The notes under the pieces: model-generated
Told to the model about the DNA's origin: nothing
The model's input: the letters and a program-made list of their open reading frames with translations, nothing else
The model's database searches: none
Shown here: positions 1 to 5,524 of the stretch, piece after piece
Layout: the number at the start of each line of letters is the position of its first letter
How positions within the stretch are numbered: position 1 is the first letter of the stretch
Assembly: GCA_016763045.1 (NCBI GenBank)
Contig: JAESUN010000013.1
Coordinates: forward strand, 1 to 5,524
Source: Opitutaceae bacterium
GTDB lineage: Bacteria; Verrucomicrobiota; Verrucomicrobiia; Opitutales; Opitutaceae
DNA: 5,524 bases
Reading direction: 5' to 3'
Made by a program: the position numbers and the translations under genes

Positions 1-494
1 TCACAATTTCGTCTTCAACAACTGCCTTCCTATAATGGCGTCACATGGCTGGATCAGGTTTTGATGGGAAAAGAAGATATCACGAATACGTCTGAAGGTT
101 TCAGGCGCAAAGTGACGTTGTCTTTGCAGCAGCGTCAGCAATATTTGGTGCAAAATGAGTTGGCAGAATTTAGGGGTGAGACGTTTGTGCCTCATAAAAA
201 AATGCTGAGCCAACTACGGCAATCTGAATTGTTGCAGAAAGTTCGTATTCTTGAAGGTAAGCTGGTTTTAAAATATAGCCCCGTTACAGATCATCAAAGA
301 CAAGTTTCTGGCACGTATCAACAGTCCATCACATTGGCCAGTGGCAAGTATGCTGTTCTGACAAAATCTCATGAATTACGTTGGTTCCCTGGCGTTCGGT
401 TATGGAACAGGCCAAGGGTAAATTAATCTCCGGTATCATGAGGGGAAATAGCATCAGTTGGCAATTAGGCAGAAGCAAAGGGGTTGGCAGGTAA
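1..494 (+). pseudogene. Relaxase C-terminal region (DUF3363 family), partial at 5' end and apparently frameshifted
   Basis: This is the 3' end of a conjugative relaxase, the protein that nicks the origin of transfer and leads the strand into the recipient; the catalytic N-terminal domain lies outside the window. Frame 1 is open from base 1 and shows features I recognise from the DUF3363 C-terminal region: GVTWLDQVLM (codons 14-23), a QQRQQYL segment, LSQLRQSELLQ, then SGTYQQSITLASGKYAVL. After SHE (codons 123-125) frame 1 runs into an unrelated tail and stops at 424-426. The expected family ending is instead read in frame 3 from 381: LVPWRSVMEQAKGK, then SGIMRGNSISWQLGRSKGVGR, stop 492-494. 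Adding one T at 376-377 would restore a continuous HEFTLVPWR. I infer a one-base deletion or a sequencing error. If real, the protein loses only about 38 conserved C-terminal residues, far from the catalytic domain, so it may still work. Confidence 0.82.
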
Positions 495-582
495 TATCCC
501 TGTAGGTGCAATAAGAGGGGTATATTTGTATTTAAAATGCTTTTATATTAAATGAAATAGTTCAGATTTGGGGAGATGTTTA

Positions 583-1254
583 GTGTTGAAAACCTGTACA
601 AACAAAAATGTTAAAATAGGGAAGAGCCGGAATTATTTAAGCTGGATTACAATTCTAGCTCTTCTTGCGATGGCTGTATTGACTCCCAAAGCTGTATTAG
701 CAGAAAGTGTTCGGGCGTGTGGCGATGCGGATACAAAAACAGGTAAAGTCTATAAAGGTAAGGGTTCAGGAATCAATGTTAGAGTAGGCCCAGGAATTAA
801 TTTTAGTAAGATCATTAATCAAAAAGCGACACGAATACTAAAAAAAACGCATTATGTAACTATAGATAATTCAGTAACCGTCTATGAGGAATGTGTTCAG
901 GGCGTGTGGTCAAAAATTCGGGTCACAAAACCTGATTATCTTAGCCAATCTCACCGTGGCTGGGTAATGAGTAAATTTCTTAGGGCAAAGAAAACGAATT
1001 CATCGGGGGTAGAGGTATTTACGGAGGCCGACTTCTTATTTGATAAAAATACACAACCCTATAAAAAAACTATCATTTCAGGCGTTAATAAAATTCATCG
1101 GGAAAATTCACGGTGTAAAAATATCGATCCATCTTCAGCTTATATATCAAGCAGTAAAGGGAGTAAGTTAAAACCAGTTTTTTTTGTTACTTGTGGATCG
1201 GGCTATAAAGCTTTTAATGTATTCTTCTCAAATTCTGGTGTTTTGAATTACTAA
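583..1254 (+). CDS. Secreted bacterial SH3-domain protein of unknown function
   Basis: A 223-residue exported protein. I chose the GTG start at 583 because GGGGAGA at 570-576 is a good ribosome binding site 6 bases upstream; an in-frame TTG at 568 would overlap that site. Residues 1-40 look like a signal peptide: a Lys/Arg-rich start, a hydrophobic core (about 21-34), then AVLA before the likely cut at 40/41. An SH3b-like domain follows, with GINVRVGPGINFSKI (63-77), VWSKIRV (108-114) and RGWVMSKFLR (125-134). The C-terminal part (about 165-215) includes INKIHRENSRC, IDPSSAYISSSKGSK and VFFVTCGSG, which looks like a separate conserved module I cannot name. The mature protein has four cysteines (46, 104, 178, 204), allowing two disulfides. 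Bacterial SH3 domains often bind cell wall. The gene is markedly more A/T-rich than traG, suggesting separate acquisition. A role in mating or surface interaction is conceivable but unproven. Confidence 0.82.
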   Translation: MLKTCTNKNVKIGKSRNYLSWITILALLAMAVLTPKAVLAESVRACGDADTKTGKVYKGKGSGINVRVGPGINFSKIINQKATRILKKTHYVTIDNSVTVYEECVQGVWSKIRVTKPDYLSQSHRGWVMSKFLRAKKTNSSGVEVFTEADFLFDKNTQPYKKTIISGVNKIHRENSRCKNIDPSSAYISSSKGSKLKPVFFVTCGSGYKAFNVFFSNSGVLNY

Positions 1255-1279
1255 CCGGGAATTTCGAGCATCTAGCATT

Positions 1280-1290
1280 GTGATTATCAC
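1280..1290. repeat. Short palindrome GTGAT-T-ATCAC, possible operator
   Basis: A perfect 5-bp inverted repeat around one central T lies 26 bases after the SH3 gene stop. About 28 bases downstream is a -10-like TATATT (1318-1323) with no convincing -35 hexamer, so the palindrome would overlap the -35 region of any promoter there, a common operator or activator position. The repeat is short and chance is possible. Confidence 0.25.
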
Positions 1291-1355
1291 TTCGGAATTG
1301 TAGTGAAACCCTGATTGTATATTTCTATTCTGAGCAGTGGTTCTGGTCATTTTCA

Positions 1356-1488
1356 TCTCCTGTTTTTTGAACACATATCCTTGTGTCTGTTGACCTAAAC
1401 ACAATAAGTCTTCCGCTCCAGGTTTCCGTGAAGATTATGGATGTTTCTGCCTTTTCAGTCACGGGCTTTCCTGTATTCAAACAGGAGA
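1356..1488 (+). promoter_or_regulatory. ardA leader with long-range anti-Shine-Dalgarno complement
   Basis: TCTCCTGTTT at 1356-1365 is the exact reverse complement of AAACAGGAGA at 1479-1488, which holds the ardA Shine-Dalgarno. The 10-bp pairing is longer than the local hairpin and mutually exclusive with it. Between the arms lie a stem of AGTCTTC (1407-1413) with GAAGATT (1430-1436), one G-U pair, and TTGTGT (1381-1386) facing ACACAA (1399-1404). This resembles a structured regulatory leader, but a DNA-level function is also possible. No known riboswitch class is recognised. Confidence 0.4.
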
Positions 1489-1491
1489 AAG
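1466..1491 (+). promoter_or_regulatory. Hairpin sequestering the ardA ribosome binding site
   Basis: TCCTGT (1469-1474) and ACAGGA (1481-1486) form a perfect 6-bp stem with a 6-base ATTCAA loop. It can extend as CTTT (1466-1469) against the downstream A/G run with a small bulge. The right arm contains the Shine-Dalgarno AGGAG (1483-1487) of ardA, so the folded RNA would hide the ribosome binding site. The pairing is directly visible; that it controls translation is inference. Confidence 0.55.
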
Positions 1492-1494
1492 AAA

Positions 1495-1992
1495 ATGTCA
1501 AATTATCATGCCACCCCATACGATTTATCAGCATCTGGATTTTACTTCGATGATTATGAAGAATATCTAGCCAAGGCCAAGAACCACAAGAATGAATACG
1601 GTGACCCCGTTGAGGAATTTGAATTTCAAATCATAAATGGCGATAACTACCCACTGTTTAATTCCCTAAACATTAATCAGGCCAATCTTGAACAATGGTT
1701 CGATTTTGAAACCCTTGAGGGCGAAAACCTTATAAAGGCCATTTACCTTGCAGAATATTGCGCAGAAAACACATCAGATATTTTGGACAACCTTGACACT
1801 GTGGCTCTCTTCGAGGGAACCTCAGAGGAATATGCTCAAGAGTATATCAATGATTGCGGCTTACTTTCAGAACTACCAGAGAATTTGCGCTACTACTTTG
1901 ATGTAGAAGCCTTTGGCCGGGACATGGTTCTTGGTGGCGATATCACAGAAGTAGAAATTATGAACACCCACTATATCGTCTGGGGCCATTAG
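1495..1992 (+). CDS. ardA: ArdA-type antirestriction protein
   Basis: A 165-residue protein resembling ArdA, a DNA mimic that binds and inhibits type I restriction-modification enzymes and protects mobile DNA entering a new host. The start at 1495 is preceded by AGGAG (1483-1487) at 7 bases; an in-frame ATG at 1441 has no such site and adds 18 residues upstream of the family-like start MSNYHATPYDLSASGFYF. Family-like features are that N-terminus, the PVEEFEFQIINGD segment (38-50), and the C-terminal PENLRYYFDVEAFGRDM (128-144), which corresponds to the ArdA region around Y-D-x-E-x-x-x-R-D. I count 34 Asp/Glu against 6 Lys/Arg, a net charge near -28, as expected of a DNA mimic. It sits alone between the SH3 gene and traG. 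Translation may be controlled by its leader, where the ribosome binding site is in a hairpin. The family call is by recognition; inhibition activity is inferred. Confidence 0.85.
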   Translation: MSNYHATPYDLSASGFYFDDYEEYLAKAKNHKNEYGDPVEEFEFQIINGDNYPLFNSLNINQANLEQWFDFETLEGENLIKAIYLAEYCAENTSDILDNLDTVALFEGTSEEYAQEYINDCGLLSELPENLRYYFDVEAFGRDMVLGGDITEVEIMNTHYIVWGH

Positions 1993-1997
1993 GCCCC
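1982..1997 (+). other. GC-rich hairpin spanning the ardA stop codon
   Basis: GGGGCC (1982-1987) and GGCCCC (1992-1997) form a perfect all-G/C 6-bp stem with a 4-base ATTA loop; the TAG stop (1990-1992) lies in the loop and first base of the right arm. No T-run follows, so it is not a standard intrinsic terminator. It may protect the mRNA 3' end or act with the next hairpin. Confidence 0.45.
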
Positions 1998-2034
1998 TAC
2001 ACTCATTCCAATGACCGTGATTCGTCATTTTTAG

Positions 2035-2064
2035 GAGCTTTTCCGTGAAGGAAGCTCTTCCTTT
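2035..2064 (+). terminator. Possible weak terminator of ardA
   Basis: GAGCTT (2035-2040) pairs with AAGCTC (2052-2057), with an inner CC/GG pair (2043-2044, 2050-2051), followed by the T/C-rich TTCCTTT (2058-2064). The stem is short and has a TT bulge, and the T-tract is interrupted, so termination would be inefficient. It is placed as expected, about 40 bases after ardA. Confidence 0.35.
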
Positions 2065-2075
2065 GGCATTTCTCA

Positions 2076-2096
2076 AAAAATAAGTGAATTATTTTT
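2076..2096. repeat. A/T-only inverted repeat between ardA and traG
   Basis: AAAAATAA (2076-2083) and TTATTTTT (2089-2096) are perfect 8-bp inverted arms around GTGAA. Being all A/T, the stem would be weak in RNA, though the final T-run could act as a bidirectional termination or protein-binding site. It sits just after the candidate ardA terminator. Confidence 0.3.
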
Positions 2097-2150
2097 GTGT
2101 TTGCTAACCATTCTAAGGGGTTTTCTCAAAATTCATCTGGATGGATGTAG

Positions 2151-2179
2151 TTGTAATAACCATTATTTATCAATATGTT
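2151..2179 (+). promoter_or_regulatory. Candidate promoter for the traG operon
   Basis: TTGTAA (2151-2156) and TATGTT (2174-2179) are separated by exactly 17 bases, each matching the sigma-70 consensus at 4 of 6 positions, in an A/T-rich stretch about 90 bases before the traG start. An alternative -35, TTGACG at 2196-2201, is a better -35 but has only a poor -10 (TTTTAA at 2221-2226, 19-base spacing). The hexamers are visible; activity is inferred. Confidence 0.35.
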
Positions 2180-2225
2180 ATGTGTAATTAATCGCTTGAC
2201 GGTTTGATCCTTTCCTGCCTTTTTA

Positions 2226-2246
2226 AAGTCAGTTGTTGGCTGATTT
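2226..2246. promoter_or_regulatory. Operator-like inverted repeat before traG
   Basis: AAGTCAG (2226-2232) and CTGATTT (2240-2246) are inverted arms of 7 bp, with one G-T mismatch in DNA that is a wobble pair in RNA, around a 7-base spacer TTGTTGG. The repeat ends 10 bases before the traG Shine-Dalgarno (2256-2262) and downstream of both candidate promoters. It could be a repressor site, possibly for the ribbon-helix-helix protein of this operon, or an RNA hairpin. Chance is possible. Confidence 0.3.
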
Positions 2247-2267
2247 ATTTTAGAGAAAGGAGATTAA

Positions 2268-4268
2268 ATGTCCGTTGCTAATTCTCCCTCAAAGCTGCTT
2301 GTTGGTCAGATCGTCATCGTGTTCACACTCATCATCGGAGCAATGTGGACGGCAACCCAGTGGGCAGCTCAATCTCTCGGATATCAGCCTCAACTTGGAC
2401 CGGCCTGGTTCACCATTGGTGACAGGCCGGTCTATTTCCCCTGGCGGCTGTTTGAATGGTGGTATGCCTATGAAGCCTACGCCCCTCACATCTTCAGAAC
2501 GGCAGGCCTGATTTCAGCAGCCGGGGGATTTCTTTCTATTATAGCGGCCGTTATCGGTTCGCTGTGGCGAGCCCGTATTACCGGAGCAGTCACCACGTAC
2601 GGATCTTCCCGCTGGGCGAACCTTTCAGAAATAAAGGCGGCGGGGCTGTTCAAGCCGAAAGGTGTCATCCTTGGCAAGATGGACGAACAATATCTACGTC
2701 ATGACGGACCGGAGCATGTGATGGCCTTTGCCCCGACCAGATCCGGCAAAGGAGTAGGGCTTGTCATCCCGACTTTGCTTAGTTGGACAGGCAGTGTGAT
2801 CGTCCATGACATCAAGGGCGAGAACTGGTCGCTCACTGCCGGATGGCGATCAAAGTTCTCCCGCACCATATTATTTGATCCGACCAATCCAGAAACCGCC
2901 CGCTATAACCCCTTGCTGGAAGTGCGGCGCGGCCTTAATGAATTTCGGGATGTGCAGAATATCGCCGATATACTGGTGGACCCGGAAGGCGCACTTGAAC
3001 AACGCAGTCATTGGGAAAAAACCAGTCACTCTCTTTTGGTCGCCGCCATCCTCCATGTGCTTTATGTGGGCGAAGATAAATCTCTGGCTGGCGTGGTTGC
3101 CTTACTCAGTAACCCAGACCAGCCCTTTGACGATACTTTGCATCAGATGAAGCTCACATGTCACTTGGGGGATCGTCCCCACCCAGAGGTGGCGGGTGGT
3201 GTGCAAGAGGTGATCAACAAGACGGATAACGAACGTTCTGGCGTTTTGTCAACGGCCATGACTTTCCTCAGCCTTTATCGTGACCCAACAGTTGCCCATG
3301 CCACGTCTGCCAGCGACTTCCGCATTCGGGATTTGATGTTTGGCGAAAAACCCATGTCGCTTTATCTGGTCATTCCGCCGAGTGATCTCAGCCGGACAAA
3401 ACCACTGGTGCGTTTAATCCTCAACCAGATCGGACGGCGGCTGACGGAAAAGCTGGAAGAAGATCAAGACAAACATCAACTGCTCATGATGTTGGACGAG
3501 TTCCCAGCCTTGGGACGGTTGGACTTTTTTGAAAGTGCTCTGGCTTATATGGCAGGCTACGGCATCCGGGCTTTTCTAATAGCCCAAAGCCTCAACCAGA
3601 TTTCCAAAGCATACGGCGAATACAACAGTATTCTGGATAACTGTCATATCCGGGTGGCGTTCGCCTCTAATGATGAACGGACGGCAAAACGCATCTCCGA
3701 CAGTCTGGGCACGGCCACAGAACTGCGGTCCCAGAAGAACTATGCCGGACACAGACTGGCCCCATGGCTTTCTCATGTGATGGTATCACGACAGGAAACG
3801 GCAAGACCTTTGCTCACTCCCGGTGAAGTAATGCAATTGCCAGCGGATGAAGAACTGTTGTTGGTCTCAGGGCTGGCTCCCGTCCGGGCCAAAAAACTTA
3901 AATATTACGAGGATCATAATTTTACCGACCGTTTGCTTGCCCCGCCGTCACAGGCCGTACAGCGGATTGAGGGCGGTGGATGTGATCATGACTGGCAAAG
4001 CGGGGGAACAGTGCGGCCCATATCTTCTGCATCTGAACAAACTTTCATCCACACAGACAATAGCGGTGGATTGGAAAAGGTTCCTGAACTGGTGCGTTCG
4101 CCCTTATCCCCAAAGCCCGATCTCGATGTGTCAGACAGCATAGATGTGGATGATGACTTTTCCGACGAAGAATTGCTTAAACAAAAACGTGACAAGGATT
4201 TGATCCGTAATGCTCAGAGAGCATTTGGCCAAAACCAGCTTGACGACGACCTGATGCCATTGATGTAG
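2268..4268 (+). CDS. traG: TraG/VirD4-family type IV coupling protein
   Basis: A 666-residue inner-membrane ATPase that links the relaxase-DNA complex to the type IV secretion channel and helps pump the strand across. Two N-terminal membrane segments (about 11-33 and 77-99) flank a periplasmic loop. The nucleotide-binding domain follows, with Walker A APTRSGKGVG (155-164) and Walker B LLMMLDE (405-411). Other family signatures are HWEKTSH (248-254) and AQSLNQ (439-444). The length is usual for TraG. The tail from about residue 559 looks disordered and includes an acidic stretch (618-635, rich in D and E); such tails vary in this family and may contact partners. The ATG follows AAAGGAG (2256-2262) at 5 bases. 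The ribbon-helix-helix gene starts 18 bases after the stop, so they are probably co-transcribed. No key residue is missing. Confidence 0.97.
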   Translation: MSVANSPSKLLVGQIVIVFTLIIGAMWTATQWAAQSLGYQPQLGPAWFTIGDRPVYFPWRLFEWWYAYEAYAPHIFRTAGLISAAGGFLSIIAAVIGSLWRARITGAVTTYGSSRWANLSEIKAAGLFKPKGVILGKMDEQYLRHDGPEHVMAFAPTRSGKGVGLVIPTLLSWTGSVIVHDIKGENWSLTAGWRSKFSRTILFDPTNPETARYNPLLEVRRGLNEFRDVQNIADILVDPEGALEQRSHWEKTSHSLLVAAILHVLYVGEDKSLAGVVALLSNPDQPFDDTLHQMKLTCHLGDRPHPEVAGGVQEVINKTDNERSGVLSTAMTFLSLYRDPTVAHATSASDFRIRDLMFGEKPMSLYLVIPPSDLSRTKPLVRLILNQIGRRLTEKLEEDQDKHQLLMMLDEFPALGRLDFFESALAYMAGYGIRAFLIAQSLNQISKAYGEYNSILDNCHIRVAFASNDERTAKRISDSLGTATELRSQKNYAGHRLAPWLSHVMVSRQETARPLLTPGEVMQLPADEELLLVSGLAPVRAKKLKYYEDHNFTDRLLAPPSQAVQRIEGGGCDHDWQSGGTVRPISSASEQTFIHTDNSGGLEKVPELVRSPLSPKPDLDVSDSIDVDDDFSDEELLKQKRDKDLIRNAQRAFGQNQLDDDLMPLM

Positions 4269-4286
4269 AGAATTACAGGAAAACTC

Positions 4287-4793
4287 ATGAATACCCGAAT
4301 TAATATGTACATCCCCCATAAGCTCCGTGAACAGATCGACCTGACGGCCCGTAAATCCGGTGTGAGCAAATCTTCTATTGTTGAGGCAGCCTTGATGGGG
4401 CATTTTTCTGCAGAGCATGGGGATATCCGGGATGCCATGTTGATCAAGCGGCTGGATCAGATGAACCGCAAGATGGATGTGCAGGCCCGTAATTTTATGG
4501 TGATGTCGGAAAGCCTGGCTTTGTTCATCCGGTATTATTTGACGGTCATGCCGCGCCTGAAAGAAGAGGAAAAGCTCGCCGCCCGTGATTTAGGCAACGA
4601 ACGGTTTGAGATTTTCATTGAGCAGATCAGGAAAAACCTGCTTCACCAGTCCGATTTTATCCATGACGTTATCGAAGATATTCCCCGTAACGGGCCTGAC
4701 TTTTACGGTTTTGGACCAGTGACAGAAGAGGATATGACCCCCGACCTTAAAAAAGATGTTTCCAACAAAAAAGAGGGAGCTTCTGATGAGTAA
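4287..4793 (+). CDS. Ribbon-helix-helix (CopG-like) protein of the traG-trbB operon
   Basis: A 168-residue protein of the kind often found between traG and trbB in proteobacterial conjugative elements. Residues 2-9 (NTRINMYI) form the predicted DNA-binding ribbon, followed by two helices (about 10-23 and 27-40, with SKSSIVEAAL typical of the fold). The rest is a conserved extension: MLIKRLDQMNRKMD (51-64), SLALFIRYYLTVMP (76-89) and RDLGNERFEIFIEQI (100-114). A poorly conserved charged tail (about 145-168) follows. The family is usually annotated as a transcriptional regulator; its target has not been shown from sequence, but autoregulation of the transfer operon is plausible, and an inverted repeat before traG could be its operator. 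The ATG at 4287 has AGGA (4277-4280) at 6 bases. The 3' end overlaps trbB by 8 bases. Confidence 0.9.
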   Translation: MNTRINMYIPHKLREQIDLTARKSGVSKSSIVEAALMGHFSAEHGDIRDAMLIKRLDQMNRKMDVQARNFMVMSESLALFIRYYLTVMPRLKEEEKLAARDLGNERFEIFIEQIRKNLLHQSDFIHDVIEDIPRNGPDFYGFGPVTEEDMTPDLKKDVSNKKEGASDE

Positions 4794-5524
4794 ACATGAT
4801 CTCTCGCGGCGCAGATCCCATAATATGCTCCGCACTGCCATGGGGCCGGAAATCCTCAAGGCGTTGATGAACAAAAACACCCTTGAAGTGATGCTTAATC
4901 CGGACGGTAAATTATGGCTGGACCTGCAAGGTCAGGGCCGTGTTGATACAGGCGAAACATTACCCGCCCCTGAAGCTGAAAGGCTGATCCGGCTCGTCGC
5001 ATCCCATATGGGCTGTGAATGCCATGCTAAAAACCCGATTATCAGCGCAGAGCTGCCGGAAACCGGCGAGCGGTTTGAAGGCTTACTTCCGCCCGTCGTT
5101 TTAAATCCCGTATTTTCCATTCGCAAAAAGGCAGAAGTGATATTTGACCTGCAGGATTATGTGGAGCAGGAAATCATAACCCCGCTTCAAAAACAACATC
5201 TGGTCGAAGCAGTCCGGTCCCGCAAAAACATTCTTGTGGTTGGCGGCACCAGCAGCGGCAAAACCACCCTGACCAATGCCTTGCTTCAGGAGGTGGCGAA
5301 AGCCAATGACCGGGTGGTGCTGATTGAAGATACGCGGGAATTACAATGTGCCGCAAAGGATTGCGTCGCCCTTCGGACCAAAGACGGCATTGTCGACCTG
5401 CCGCGTTTGGTGAGAAGCACCCTGCGTCTCAGACCTGACCGGATCATTATTGGGGAAGTGCGTGGGCCAGAGGCACTGGATATGCTGAAAGCCTGGAACA
5501 CGGGACATCCGGGCGGCATCACAA
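4786..5524 (+). CDS. trbB: TrbB/VirB11-family conjugative transfer ATPase, partial at 3' end
   Basis: The first 246 codons of a cytoplasmic hexameric ATPase that powers assembly of the mating pilus and substrate transport in the Trb type IV secretion system. The reading frame runs off the window end; the usual family length is about 320 residues, so roughly three quarters is present. The N-terminal domain (about 1-140) is followed by Walker [10 protein letters not shown] (153-161), the Asp-box region LIEDTREL (179-186), and a Walker B region RIIIGEVRG (219-227). The segment [14 protein letters not shown] (231-244), leading into the His box, is near-diagnostic of TrbB. The ATG lies inside the previous gene's last codons, with GAGGGAG (4773-4779) placed 6 bases upstream; the 8-base overlap suggests translational coupling. 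In comparable elements trbC, trbD and trbE follow; here that is beyond the window. Confidence 0.97.
   Translation, partial: MSKHDLSRRRSHNMLRTAMGPEILKALMNKNTLEVMLNPDGKLWLDLQGQGRVDTGETLPAPEAERLIRLVASHMGCECHAKNPIISAELPETGERFEGLLPPVVLNPVFSIRKKAEVIFDLQDYVEQEIITPLQKQHLVEAVRSRKNILVVGGTSSGKTTLTNALLQEVAKANDRVVLIEDTRELQCAAKDCVALRTKDGIVDLPRLVRSTLRLRPDRIIIGEVRGPEALDMLKAWNTGHPGGIT

Noticed and set aside
366..382. Programmed ribosomal frameshift in the relaxase
   Set aside because: No slippery heptamer or obvious stimulating structure at the shift point; a lost T is simpler.
568..582. TTG at 568 as the start of the SH3 gene
   Set aside because: The GGGGAGA at 570-576 is the likely ribosome binding site and would lie inside that longer gene; GTG at 583 has correct spacing and gives a cleaner signal peptide.
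1441..1494. ATG at 1441 as the ardA start
   Set aside because: No Shine-Dalgarno precedes it, the extra 18 residues do not look like ArdA, and the ATG at 1495 has AGGAG at 7 bases.
1325..1534. Minus-strand open frame of 69 codons across the ardA leader
   Set aside because: No recognisable domain or good ribosome binding site, and it overlaps the ardA start region; likely a chance open frame.
2134..2147. CATC-TG-GATG palindrome followed by a second GATG upstream of traG
   Set aside because: Arms of only four bases; too short to support a site.
4131..4447. Two minus-strand open frames of 95 and 77 codons over the traG end and ribbon-helix-helix start
   Set aside because: They mirror well-supported genes on the + strand and encode no recognisable protein.
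5286..5522. Minus-strand open frame of 78 codons opposite trbB
   Set aside because: Composition is that expected of the complement of the TrbB ATPase domain, which is unambiguous on the + strand.
1..5524. CRISPR array, tRNA or rRNA gene, insertion sequence or origin of transfer
   Set aside because: No regularly spaced repeats, tRNA-like fold, transposase or recognisable nick-site region was seen.

Overview
This window is part of a conjugative element (an integrative conjugative element or a plasmid) of a proteobacterium. It carries a P-type (Trb/IncP-like) mating apparatus of the kind common in Alphaproteobacteria. The evidence is a run of three same-strand genes in the usual order for such elements: a TraG/VirD4 coupling protein, a ribbon-helix-helix (CopG-like) protein and the TrbB/VirB11 ATPase. 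Just upstream lies the C-terminal end of a DUF3363-type relaxase. The transfer genes are moderately GC-rich and the genes between them are visibly more A/T-rich, which suggests cargo inserted between modules. I cannot fix the genus; an alphaproteobacterial host is my best inference.

Layout, all on the + strand. Bases 1-494 hold the 3' end of the relaxase. It appears frameshifted by one missing T near 376-377, because the family's conserved C-terminus continues in another frame to a stop at 492-494. Bases 583-1254 encode a secreted bacterial-SH3 protein of unknown role. Bases 1495-1992 encode a small, very acidic ArdA-type antirestriction protein (net charge about -28). Its leader contains two alternative sequences complementary to the ardA Shine-Dalgarno: a local hairpin, and a perfect 10-bp match about 110 bases upstream. 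Bases 1993-2267 are non-coding, with hairpins after ardA and a candidate promoter and operator-like repeat before traG. Bases 2268-4268 are traG, 4287-4793 the ribbon-helix-helix gene, and 4786 to the window end the first 246 codons of trbB. No gene-free stretch exceeds 300 bases.

How the parts would work together: the relaxase nicks and pilots the transferred strand, TraG couples the relaxosome to the secretion channel, and TrbB powers channel assembly and transport. The ribbon-helix-helix protein probably regulates the operon. ArdA would shield incoming DNA from type I restriction in a new host. The SH3 protein would act outside the cytoplasm, possibly at the cell wall during mating, but this is unproven. 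Most of the window is a recognisable conjugation core. The parts that merit a second look are the relaxase frameshift, the ardA leader RNA and the uncharacterised SH3 protein.
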